From: Burhinus oedicnemus
Lineage: Eukaryota; Chordata; Aves; Charadriiformes; Burhinidae
DNA: 64,000 nucleotides
Reading direction: 5' to 3'
Assembly (NCBI GenBank): GCA_008921705.1
Contig: VFFE01007657.1
Location: forward strand, 1,234,709-1,298,708
The notes under the pieces are model-generated. The model was not told the DNA's origin, made no database searches, and saw only the letters and a program-made list of their open reading frames with translations. The translations under genes were made by a program, and so were the position numbers. This document shows positions 1-14,615 of this stretch, piece by piece. Position 1 is the stretch's first letter. Each line of letters starts with the position of its first letter.

Positions 1-48
1 GTGTGTGTGTGTGTGTGCGCGTGTGTGTGTGTGTGCATGGGGGGGGGG
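1..48. repeat. (GT)n microsatellite followed by a G-run
   Basis: Alternating GT from base 1, interrupted by CGC near base 18, runs to about base 35 and is followed by a run of about ten G. It probably continues left of the window. It lies in an ECEL1 intron. A second GT-rich stretch follows at about 120-245. Confidence 0.95.
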
Positions 49-119
49 TAAACTAGATGGTGCACACCTAGGGTTGAGGGGGGTGAGCATGCACAGGTGT
101 GTGTCATGAGCAATGAGTA

Positions 120-245
120 ATGTGTGTGTATACATACACGCATGTGCAAGCGTGTTCAGGTGTGTGTATGTGTTAGAGGCTGTGCCTGTGGCTACAGGAT
201 AGCTCTATGTGTGTGTGTGTGTGTGTCTTTGTGTGCGTGTGTGAA
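120..245. repeat. Degenerate GT-rich low-complexity tract
   Basis: TG/TGTG tracts with interruptions; the purest stretch is at about 208-228. Reading frames across it give only Cys/Val-rich peptides, as expected of GT repeats. It is part of the same intronic repeat cluster as the tract at base 1. Confidence 0.8.
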
Positions 246-651
246 GGGTGGGGGTGTCCATTCAGGGCGGCTCATCCCTGCAGCTGCCCACGGGGCAGGC
301 TGCAGCACAGGAGTGGGGACTAGCCGTGGGGCAGGTGCGGGGCCACCATGGGGCAGAGCATAGTGCCAGCATAGGGCAGGCATGCTTGTGTGCCAGGCAT
401 GAGCCAGGCTATGGAGCAGGGGCCTGCCCTCTGCCCAGGGCTCCCAGCCCATTGCATGCTGCCCACTGCAGCTCCAGCACCCCCTAGCAGGAGGGAAACT
501 GAGGCACAGCACTGACCCACCACACTGCCACCCCACGGCTCCTGGGGCACCAGGGGCACCCTGCAATACAGGGGAAGGTGAGGGCTGCCTTGCCCAGCAC
601 TGCCCCCCGCTTCCCTCTGCTCATCTCCTGCCCCCATCTCTCCCGCCCCAG
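246..651 (+). other. ECEL1: ECEL1 intron, 3' part
   Basis: Intron preceding the first ECEL1 exon in the window. It ends in a pyrimidine-rich tract and a CCCAG acceptor at 647-651. I see no exon here: the large upstream ECEL1 exon that should end just before the Ile-Asp-Gln segment is outside the window. Confidence 0.7.
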
Positions 652-6276
<5,625 letters not shown>

Positions 6277-6925
6277 GGCCGATCCCACCCCGGCAGCCTG
6301 GCACCCCCCATCCCCATCCCTGCCTGTGTGCCACCCTGTGCCCACTTCCCAACCCCTCCTGTCTCCCCCTCCTACTCTCCAGGCAAAGGGGGCACCCCCG
6401 GGTGATGCAGGGGGACGCTTCCCCAAAGACAGGCACCTGCCGGAGGGGTGGGGGCAGCGGGGAGACACTTGAAGTGGGCATGAGCTCCTGCCCAGAGGCA
6501 GCTGCCTCCTGCCCATCCCCTTCCTACTCTCTGCCCTGCGAACTGGGGGAGCTCCGAGTCCCCATGGAGGAGTGAGGCGATGTAGGGCATCCCCCAGGCA
6601 ACTGTGTACCCCCCTCTTCTGTCCACCCACCCCCAAACTCTTCACCCAACCCTACCACATCCAAGCCAGTGCCGGTCGGGACAGGAGGAGTGAACCAGAG
6701 ACACTGTGGGGCTGCCCCATGCCAAAAGCCCCCCTACCTGGTGCCCTCCCTGGCATCCCCCATGCCAGCCCCATCCTGTCCCTGCATCAGCCCTGCCAGC
6801 GGGTGGGCACAGCCAGCGGGACTTGGGACAGGTGATGCCAGCCTGCCCCAGGAGCGCAGGGACATGGATGCCCGCTGTATTTTTCGCTGCTCTTTCTGGT
6901 CAATAAAGTGCTGGATATGCCGGGT
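6277..6925 (+). other. ECEL1: ECEL1 3' UTR
   Basis: Runs from the TGA at 6274-6276 to just past the AATAAA at 6902-6907. No other gene is recognised in it. The exact cleavage site is inferred as 15-25 bases after the signal. Confidence 0.8.
6902..6907 (+). terminator. ECEL1: ECEL1 poly(A) signal AATAAA
   Basis: Canonical hexamer about 630 bp after the ECEL1 stop, followed by a G/T-rich segment at 6917-6932 suitable as a downstream element. Confidence 0.88.
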
Positions 6926-7014
6926 GGGTGCAAGGAGCCGTGGCCGGGGGACGGGCAGCAGCAGGCAGCACCCTGAACTCTGCCTGTCTGGCACGGGAAC
7001 CATCACATCCCACA

Positions 7015-7020
7015 TTTATT
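7015..7020 (-). terminator. ALPI: Poly(A) signal of the first alkaline phosphatase gene
   Basis: TTTATT on the plus strand, that is AATAAA on the minus strand, 177 bp after the stop codon at 7197-7199. The expected cleavage site is near 6995-7005, so this 3' end faces the ECEL1 3' end across about 75 bp. Confidence 0.88.
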
Positions 7021-7196
7021 AACCACCGAGCACCCCACGTGGGTGGCGTAGGGCCCCCCTGTGCCCAGGATTTGGTGCCCCATGGCTGCTGCATCTGGAC
7101 TGGGGACGCTCCAAAGAGCTGCTGGCCACCTGCGGGTGTTGTAGTCATGGGGACGGGGGGATGCAGGTCTGGCAGCGCCAGTGGGGTGCCATGGGG

Positions 7197-10100
7197 TCAG
7201 TGGAAGAGAGGCAGGAGGAGGGTGGGCAGGAGCAGAGCCAAGGGGGTGGCTCGGGTGCCAGGGGCAGAGCCCCGCTGACGGCAGGAGGTGTAGGGCTCGA
7301 GGCAGGCAGCGTAGGCCATGACATGGGCCACGTAGGTCTCCTCCTGCACTCCATGGAAGAGGTGGGCCATGGGGCCCTTGGCCAGGATGGCCACATCCTC
7401 GCCGCCGTGGGTCTCTGAGTCGAGGGGGACAGCTGCCTGCTGCTTGTAGCTGTACTGCTCTGGGGAGGGGAAAGAAGGGGGTGAGGGGAGCAGCAGTAGC
7501 CCCCAGCCCCGTCCTGCCACCTGGCCATGGTTGCTGTGCCCTCACCGGCTGTGTTATCATCCACGTCGGGCCGGTTAGTGCCTGGGTAACCTGGCCCATT
7601 CCCGTAGAGGATAGATGTGTAGTTCTTCCCATCAGCAGCTTTGCTGGGGGCCACACCTGGGGAGGGGGCGATGGAGGAGGGGCGTATTAGCCAAGAACCC
7701 CCTGTATCACCCCTCTGGCTGCAGCTGGGGTGCCCTGGAGCCAGCAGCGCCCAGCACGGGGCCGTGCCCCACTCTTGGTGGCTGGACAGAGCCCTACCGA
7801 AGATGGAGGAGCCGCGCAGCGTGTAGCCACCAAAAGAGAAGACGTGTGAGTGGTCGGCGGTGACGACGGTGAGGGTCTGCGCCTCGTCTGTCAGGGTGCC
7901 TGCCTGCTCAATGGCCCGGTCGAACTCCACTGCCTCCGTCAGCGCCTTATGGGCTTCACCATCATGGTGGCCATGGTCGATTCTGCCACCTGCAGACGGG
8001 CACCCATGGTGGGCTGGGGACTGATGGCAGCACCCCCAACTCTTAGCCCAGCCCCGGGATGTGGGACCCCCCTCTCGCCTGCCCCAGGGGCACCAGCCCC
8101 GACTTATCTTCCACAAAGAGGTAGAAGCCGTTGGGGTTCCTGTTCAGGATGGTGATGGCCACCTCCATCATCTCGGTGAGCGATGGGTCCAGGGTGGTGT
8201 TTCGCACCAGGTTATACTTCATGTCCGTGGGTTCAAAGAGACCTGGGAGGGGACACGTTGGGGACAGCCTCAGTGCCCGCACACGTCCTGGTGCCTGCCA
8301 GGTCCCAGCACGTGGGACGTTTGTTACCCATCAAATAATTCACGCTGGGGTCGGCGGCAGCAGCCAGCATCTCTGTCCTGTTCCAGACGTAGCGGGCACC
8401 CTGCAGGCAAATCCCACAGGGTGTCAATGGGTGCCCGGTCCCATGCCTGGGGGTGGTGGGCAGAAGACCATCCTGCCTCCTGTCACCTACCGGCCGTGCT
8501 TTCAGCCACATGTCTATGAGGTTATTGCCATCCTCGCGTATCCCGTTCTCTGTATTGTAGGTGGGATACTCGGGGTCCCGTGTCCCCACCGGGGTCATGT
8601 ATTTCCGACCACCCCCCAGGATCACCTGGAGGGGACAAGAGGGGTGCAACATTAGTGGGGGTGCCTGGGGGTGGTCTGCCCTTGCCTTGCCCCCCCCGCA
8701 TAGGTGCTCACATTGATGTCGACGTTGTGGACCAGCTGCCAGGCAATGTCCTTGCAGCCCTGTTGGCGGGCATCCATGGGCATGCTGGCATCCGCGTACC
8801 AGTTGCGGTTCACCACGTGGGCATAGGTCCCCGAGGGCGACGCGTGCTGCACCCGTGTCGTCGTCACGATGCCCACCGCCTTCCCTGCCACCCCCAATCC
8901 ATCAGGGTCCACGAAAGGCAACTGGTGGGGGCACAGGATCCCCCACCATCGAGCCTCAGGATGACTGGGGGGGGGCCAGCCCCCAGTTTGATGCCCCTTG
9001 TTCAGCAGGGTCCCCCCAGCCCTGCTACCCCATGACCCCCATTACCAGCTTTGCGGGCTCGCTCCAGCACTGAGATCACCTCGTTGCCTGCCGTGGTGTT
9101 GCACTGTGAGTAGCGGGCGGCCGCGCTCAGCCCCACTGTCTTGTAGTTTCCCTTCACACCGCAGAGGTAGGCTGTGGCTGTCCCCGCGCTGTCGGGGACC
9201 TGCCGATCCACGTTGTACGTCTGCAGAGGACATGCGCCAGGCTCAGGGCAAAGGGTGGCAGACACCCAGAGGGCTGCCATCCCCAGCACCCTTTGCCATT
9301 GTCACCCACATGCCTGAGGGCAAGTGTGGGACAGGCAGGGACCCCGTGCAACCCATATGCGCACCCCCAGGGTGTGGTGTGCCAGCAGCCCCATGGGCAT
9401 CACCCTAGCCCCATGCCTGGCATGGCGGGGATTTACCTTGGAGAGAGCCACATAGGGAAAAGCATCCAGGGCGAGGGGGGTCTCAGGGCCCAGCTTCCCC
9501 TGCTCCTGCCCCTTTAGGATGCGAGTGGCCGTGATGGTGGGGATCCCAAAGCCTGGGTGAGGAGAGAGGGTCTCGGTAACCCTTAGGTATGGGTGTCCTC
9601 CCTGCACCCAGCTCCGTGGGGCAGCAGTGATGCCAGCCTGCCTGCCGGGTGTGCCAGTGGGACTCACCATCCCCGAGGAAGAGGATGAGGTTTTTGGCTT
9701 GGCTTATCCTGGGCTGGATCTTGAAGGATGCCTCAATGGCTGCGGCTGCCTGCTCGTTCCAGAAGGATGGCTTCTCTTCCTCCGCTGGGATGGGGCAGCA
9801 CTCATCAGTCCCAGCTCACCAGCACCCACATCCCTGGGGTACTCGCATCCCTGGGGTACCTGCATCCCTGGGGTACTTGCATCCCTGAGACACCTGCATC
9901 CCTGGGCATCCCCATGCTGGGACCTTTGCTGACATGGACTGAGCAAGTCAGGGTGCTCTTTGGGGTGGAGAAAGGCCACATGGGCTTGCATCCACCACCC
10001 TGCCTGGGGGTCCAGGGGCAGAGAAGGAGGGAGCAGCAAAAAGGGACATGATGGGGGAAATATCTGGCAGGTGGGACAGGGCCACATCCATGGAGGGAGG

Positions 10101-10416
10101 AGGTTACACCACTTCCCCCAGCCCCCCAGCCCAGAAGCAACAGGAACCTGACCCCAGAGGGAAAAACTGGCTCAAGGTCCCCAGAAAATGGGGTAAAGCC
10201 CATTAACTCTTGCAGAGCCAGGCAGCCCTTGCTCCCCTCCCCAGTCCCTCCCTGTGGCCAGCCAGGCTGGTGCCCTGCTGGGTGCCCCACTTCCCCGGGG
10301 AACCCACTACAGTCAGCCAGGCACCCATCCCCATCCTTGTCCCCACCTGGGATGACAGCAGCGCTGAGCCCTGCCCAGAGGCCCAGGCAGAGGATGAGGG
10401 GTGCAAGGAGTTGCAT
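7197..10416 (-). CDS. ALPI: Alkaline phosphatase, intestinal-type (tandem copy 1), complete
   Basis: GPI-anchored ectoenzyme that hydrolyses phosphomonoesters; intestinal forms act at the enterocyte brush border on nucleotides and lipopolysaccharide. Exons in transcript order (minus strand): 10416-10347, 9784-9668, 9552-9437, 9220-9046, 8884-8712, 8625-8491, 8400-8328, 8242-8108, 7989-7798, 7656-7546, 7459-7197; 519 residues. The start is the only Met before a signal peptide ([20 protein letters not shown]) followed by VIPAEEEKP, as in mammalian ALPI. Intact family sites: LGDG metal ligand, nucleophile Ser in [16 protein letters not shown], catalytic Arg in NRNWY, Mg-binding Glu in LFVE, DHGHH, TADHSH and ETHGGED. 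Sequons are NTT, NRT and NTT. The hydrophobic C-terminus ([13 protein letters not shown]) fits a GPI-attachment signal. Ten introns are GT-AG; intron 8 needs an AT donor (see findings). The ALPI assignment rests on family and position next to ECEL1; orthology to one particular mammalian copy is not proven. Confidence 0.95.
7990..8107 (-). other. ALPI: ALP copy 1 intron 8, apparent AT-AG intron
   Basis: To keep the family motif [11 protein letters not shown] the upstream exon must end GAA-G at 8108 and the downstream exon start at 7989. The intron then begins ATAAGT and ends TGCAG. All other introns of the gene are GT-AG. An alternative GT-AG pair is in frame but gives VEDKIDHGHH. The intron is 118 bp. 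Confidence 0.65.
9046..9220 (-). CDS. ALPI: ALP copy 1 exon 4, nucleophile serine exon
   Basis: A 175-nt exon starting [20 protein letters not shown]. The Ser after Pro-Asp is the family's phosphorylated nucleophile. The NTT sequon in CNTTAGNEV matches the conserved glycosylation site of mammalian enzymes. Confidence 0.95.
9785..10346 (-). other. ALPI: ALP copy 1 intron 1
   Basis: Separates the signal-peptide exon from exon 2 and splits the Ala codon of VIPA (G|CG). Donor GTGGGG, acceptor CCCAG. Contains the 17-bp minisatellite at 9829-9913; otherwise nothing recognised. Confidence 0.88.
9829..9913. repeat. 17-bp minisatellite, five units
   Basis: Five consecutive 17-bp units of 'catccctggggtacctg'. 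The first three differ at one or two bases near the end; the last two are more diverged (ctgagacacctg, ctgggcatcccc). It lies in intron 1 of alkaline phosphatase copy 1. Confidence 0.93.
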
Positions 10417-10475
10417 GGTGAAATCCGGTAGCCCAACGCCGCCGTCAGTGTCTGCAATTCTAGCAGATCTGGGGA

Positions 10476-10488
10476 GGGACTTTGGACC
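10476..10488. promoter_or_regulatory. ALPI: Possible HNF4-type site upstream of ALP copy 1
   Basis: The minus strand reads GGTCCAAAGTCCC, eight of nine bases of the HNF4-specific CAAAGTCCA motif, about 60-70 bp upstream of the start codon. HNF4 factors drive enterocyte genes. This is only a motif match; no TATA box was seen nearby. Confidence 0.3.
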
Positions 10489-10840
10489 GGGATCAGCCCT
10501 TGTGGGGTGCGTGGAGGGGTTCAGCACATCTCTGATAGTCTGGCGTCCTGCCGGGCAGTCGGCACAAAGGCCGTGGGGCTGGGCTGCTGGCACCTCCTTG
10601 ACACACCACCTTATTGCTGCTGGGGCAGACTTGGGATGCAGATGCAGGGGGTGAGGCCATGGGCAGCGTCTGGCAGGTGTTGTTGCCCATCCTGGCTGTG
10701 GTGCCAGACAGGGGGATGCCCTGGCCTGCAGTGCCACCGACAGCGCTGAGCATCGGACCTGGGGCAAGAGGGGTATCGGGAGCACTTGGGGTCACTCGTG
10801 CACCAAACAGTCCTGCTCTTTGCCCAGCAGTTTCTTGAGC

Positions 10841-10846
10841 AATAAA
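10841..10846 (+). terminator. Unassigned AATAAA on the plus strand
   Basis: Canonical hexamer within 'gagcaataaatccactg'. No plus-strand gene was found upstream, so it may be chance or the tail of an old insertion. Listed because it is the only strong hexamer in this gap that no gene explains. Confidence 0.3.
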
Positions 10847-11123
10847 TCCACTGATCTGGAGTAAAACGCCTCTCCTTGCTCAGCCCTTGCTGGGAAGGTA
10901 CCAACCCTTGTGTACTGTGCCCCACCCTGGCAAAGCTGGGGTGGACATGGCCTCCCCTCACCCTCATTTCATCAGCTCCTTCACCCCAATGCCTCTGGTG
11001 CTGGTCCTGGTGGGAGGACTAGGAGCCACAACCACCTGGGGAAACTGAGGCATGGGGCAGCACCTTAGGAGGCAACCGCTGCTGCAAACCCTCACACAGC
11101 AGATGGAGATGAACAACTTGTGT

Positions 11124-11129
11124 TTTATT
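11124..11129 (-). terminator. Poly(A) signal of the second alkaline phosphatase gene
   Basis: AATAAA on the minus strand, 121 bp after the stop codon at 11250-11252. The 3' UTR is therefore short (about 11249 to 11105). Confidence 0.85.
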
Positions 11130-11249
11130 GTATCCCTTGATCCTGGCCACAGTGGGGACCCAGCTGCCAAGACCCTCGATGGGGCAGCTGGGGGCAGTTC
11201 ATTGAGGGGTCGGGCAGCCCGGGTTGAAATGGGGCTTGGCCAGGGGTTC

Positions 11250-14200
11250 TCAGCCCCCCACCATGTAGGCAGCGACGCAGAGGGCCAGGAGTGCAAGCAG
11301 GGGCTGTGGGGAGCACTGGATGCCATGGGAGGCCCTGCGGCCTGCCCTACACCCGGGCTCAGCAGCATAGGGCTCGAGGCAGGCAGCGTAGGCCATGACA
11401 TGGGCGATATAGTGCTGCTCCTGTACCCCATGGAAGAGGTGGGCCATGGGGCCCTGGGCCAGCACCACCACATCCTCCCCGCTGTGGGTCTCCGTCTCCA
11501 GGGGCACGGCTGCCTGCTGCCTGTAGTCCTTGTCCTCTGCAGGGAGGCAGGAGAAATGAGGCTGGGGGCAGAAGGCTCCCCTACCCATTGCAGGGATGGG
11601 GAGGAAGCTCCCATCACCCTGGCGTCGGGGCAATTCCTGCCCAAGTGACTCCTGAGCCACGTGGTGGCACTGGGACCCTGTGCAGCCCCAGTGGCCATGG
11701 CTGTGGGATGCTGCCTCCGGCCACCCTGCACCCCCATCCCACCCTGAGCAGACTCCTACCTGCGTCGGGAAGGCTGGCGGCCGGGCGGCCTCCGTCGCGG
11801 ATGCTATAACCAGGACCATTGCCATAGAGGATGCTGGTGTAGGCTCGCTTGTCCTTGGCTTTCTTGGGGGCCAGCCCTGGCACAGGGAAAGACATCGTCA
11901 CCCCATGTCCCAGCCAGGTACTTCTCCCCAGCTCCCTGTCTTGGCCAGCTCAGCCTCCTGTGGGAGCAAAAGCGGGAGGAGGGAACAGGGATGCCCGCCA
12001 CCCCTCCCCAAGACCCACCAAAGATGGAGTTGCCACGCAGTGTGTTGCCCCCAAAGGTGAAGACGTGGGAGTGATCAGCTGTCACCACGGTCAAGGTGTC
12101 GGAGGGGGAGGTGAGTTCGCCTGCCCGTGCCACCGCCCGGTCCAGCATGATGGCCTCCATCAGTGCCTGCTTGGCCCGGCCACTGTGGTGGCCATGGTCA
12201 ATCCTGCCACCTGCACAGGCAACACAGCTGTCACCCTCTCCCTGGTCCCCTGGGATGCCCACCCACTCCCAGGACCTGCATCCCACCCCAGCCCCAGCCA
12301 CGCTGAGTGCCTGGGGCTACTCATCTTCCACGAAGAGAAAGAAGCCGTTGGGATTCCTGCGCAGGATGCGAATGGCCTTTTCTGTCATCTCCACGATGGA
12401 AGGGTCCGTGGAGGCATTGCGGTTCAGCTCATATTTCATGTCCTTGGGCTCAAAGAGGCCTGGGGGAGTGGGCCGTGGGGGGCGTCTACACTGGGGCTGC
12501 TTGGTGCCCCTGCCAGTACCCCCAGAGCGGGGAGGAGGAGGCATTGCCAGTGGTGCAGGCAGTGATACTCATACCCATCAGGTGGCTCACGGAGTCATCC
12601 TCGACTGCGTCCAGGCCCTTCTTGTCCCAGACGTAGTGGGCACCCTGCCAGGAAGAAGAGAGCCAGTGCCAACGGCATGTGCCCCGTGCCTGGTGTCACA
12701 TCCCCTCTGCCCTGGTGCAGTACCTGCTTGGCACTCAGCCATTCGGCAATCAAGTCCACGCCGTCCTTCCTGGTGCCATTCTGAGCTGGGTCCTCTGGGT
12801 ACTCGGGGTCCGGAGTCCGCTTGGGGGTCATGTATATCCGCCCACCACCCAGGATCACCTGCCGGGGAGCTCAGCAGACCCTCCCAATGTCCCTGGTGTC
12901 CCCTCCCTCCCATGCCCGCTCCCTGGCTCACATTGATGTCTGTGTTGTGCACCAGCTGGTAGGCGATGTCCTTGCAGCCATCCCTCAGTGCCTCCTTGGG
13001 CATGTTGGCATCGGCGTACCAGCTCCGGCTGGCTGAGTGGGCATAGGCTGCCCCCGGGGATGCATGCTGCACCCGTGTGGTTGTCACGATGCCCACCGAC
13101 TTCCCTGCAGCACAGGCGAGGGTTTATGGGGAGCCCATCCAGCCCTGCATGGCATGGGATGGTGATGCCATACCGGGATCTCCAACAGGGTTGCCCGCTA
13201 CCCCATACCCGCCAGCCTGGCCCGGTGCAGGATGGAGTCCACCTCGTTTCCAAAGGCAGTGCGGCATTTGCCGTAGACGGCCGCTCCGCTCAGCCCCAGC
13301 GTCTTGGCATTGGCCTTCACCCCGCAGAGGTAGGCTGTGCCAGTGCCAGCGCTGTCGGGCACCTGCCGGTCAATGGTGTAGGTCTGGAAGCAAGTGGGGG
13401 TCAGTGGGGTTTCAGGCAGGGGTTGCAGGGCCACCCCCTGGCACTGCCCCACTCACCTTGGCCAGGGCCACATGGGGAAAAGTCTCCATGGCCAAGATGC
13501 TCTCCTCGCCTGAGCTGCCGGCCAGCTGCCCCTTGTAGATCCGAGCCGCTGACATGGTGGGCAGCCCCATGCCTGCGGGCATGGCAGAGCCACGGGGTGG
13601 CAAGGGGCCAGGACCAGAGACAGTCCTGCCCTCCCTAGGCATTGCCGGGGAGGAAGGGACCTGCACCAGCCCCATCTTCTCACCAGCCATGTCCCTTGGC
13701 TGCTGTGGAGCCACAGGGCCTGGTTGGGACCCAGGGGACTCACCGTCACCCATGAAGAGGATGATGTTTTTGGCCCGCTGTGCCGCTGGCTGCAATGCCA
13801 GGGCCAACTCCAGCCTCCTCCTGGCTCCTTCATTCCAGTAGCCCGGGGTCTTCTCTGCATCTGGAGTTGAGAGCCGAGCTAGGGGTGTGCGGGGGCACTG
13901 GCTACCCTGAGGGTCCCCAGGAGCAACCACCCCAGGGACCAGGGTGGACATCTCCACCCAAGGAACATTTAGCTGCTCTGAGTCCACTCCATGGAGGCCT
14001 CGGAGGAGCCAGGAGCCCTTCAGGGATCAGTCCAGTCTTTGGCAATCCCAGGATTGCCCAGAGCCCATCTGTGGAGGGGGAAACTGAGGCACAGTTTGGC
14101 AGGGAATTTCCTTGTGCCTCTCAGCAGAGGGGACGAGGTGCCCAAGCATCAGCCTCTGGTAGCAAGTGTGCTATATCCCAGCAACTGTGCTGGCTGTGGC

Positions 14201-14549
14201 TATTGAGCTGCTTGATCCAAAGCCACTGCCAGGGGGTGAGTGGGCAGTGGGGCTGGGGGGGGGGGTGGGGACAGGGCCTGCTTTGGTGGGGGCTGAGATG
14301 AACCCATTCAAAGGTTGGGATCTCAAACCACCCTGAGGTGGCTGGGAGGGTTTGGCTTTGCTGGCATCCCATGGGGAGGTGACAGGGTCCTTTGGAGACC
14401 CCCAGGGAAGTGGCACCAGCCCCAGTGCCCCCCACCAAGGGCTCCTACCCACCCTATCCCACAGGTCCCCTGTCACCTGAGGCTGCAGCAGCAAGCTGGG
14501 CGAGGAGGCAGAGGAGAAGGCAGGTTCCAGGGGAGAGTGGCTGCCCCAT
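11250..14549 (-). CDS. Alkaline phosphatase, ALPI-like (tandem copy 2), complete
   Basis: Second GPI-type alkaline phosphatase, a tandem paralogue of the copy at 7.2-10.4 kb. Exons in transcript order (minus strand): 14549-14477, 13860-13744, 13572-13457, 13383-13209, 13104-12932, 12858-12724, 12644-12575, 12459-12325, 12210-12019, 11876-11760, 11536-11250; 529 residues. Exon 1 was found by phase: an ATG at 14549 opens a signal peptide ([10 protein letters not shown], then [14 protein letters not shown]) and splits an Asp codon (G|AT) with exon 2, DAEKTPGYW. Exons 2-6, 8 and 9 match copy 1 in length. Metal and catalytic motifs are intact: [20 protein letters not shown], Arg in SRSWY, LFVE, DHGHH, TADHSH, ETHSGED. 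Relative to copy 1 it has lost the NTT and NRT sequons, keeps NAS in exon 8, is one codon shorter in exon 7 and has a longer C-terminus ([17 protein letters not shown]) that still suits GPI attachment. Intron 8 again needs an AT donor. Substrate and tissue cannot be told from sequence. Confidence 0.94.
12211..12324 (-). other. ALP copy 2 intron 8, apparent AT-AG intron
   Basis: Same position and phase as in copy 1. Exon 8 ends GAA-G at 12325, the intron starts ATGAGT and ends TGCAG at 12211. Retention would add Asp-Glu and then an immediate in-frame TAG. An alternative GT-AG pair is in frame but replaces the Gly-Gly-Arg of the metal-site motif. Confidence 0.65.
13861..14476 (-). other. ALP copy 2 intron 1
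   Basis: 616 bp from donor GTGACA at 14476 to acceptor CTCCAG ending at 13861. No other feature recognised apart from a G-run at about 14256-14270. Confidence 0.85.
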
Positions 14550-14607
14550 GCCGCCCACCCCAGCTCCCTTCCTGAATGCTGCCTGCGTCCAGGGCGAGGG
14601 GACAGCC

Positions 14608-14615
14608 CTTTATGG
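14608..14615 (-). promoter_or_regulatory. TATA-like element of ALP copy 2
   Basis: The minus strand reads CATAAAGG about 60 bp before the start codon, suitable for a start site near 14580. Two GATA-type motifs lie further upstream: TGATAAC on the plus strand at 14669-14675, and AGATAG on the minus strand at 14685-14690. The arrangement resembles intestinal promoters, but this is motif matching only. Confidence 0.4.

Larger units (their letters stand above)
10417..11104. other. Intergenic region between the two alkaline phosphatase genes
   Basis: About 690 bp that must hold the promoter and 5' UTR of copy 1 and the termination region of copy 2. Apart from the HNF4-like motif and an unassigned plus-strand AATAAA at 10841-10846, no coding or RNA feature is recognised. 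Confidence 0.7.

Noticed and set aside
124..363. Cys/Val-rich frame at the left end
   Set aside because: Artefact of GT repeat sequence.
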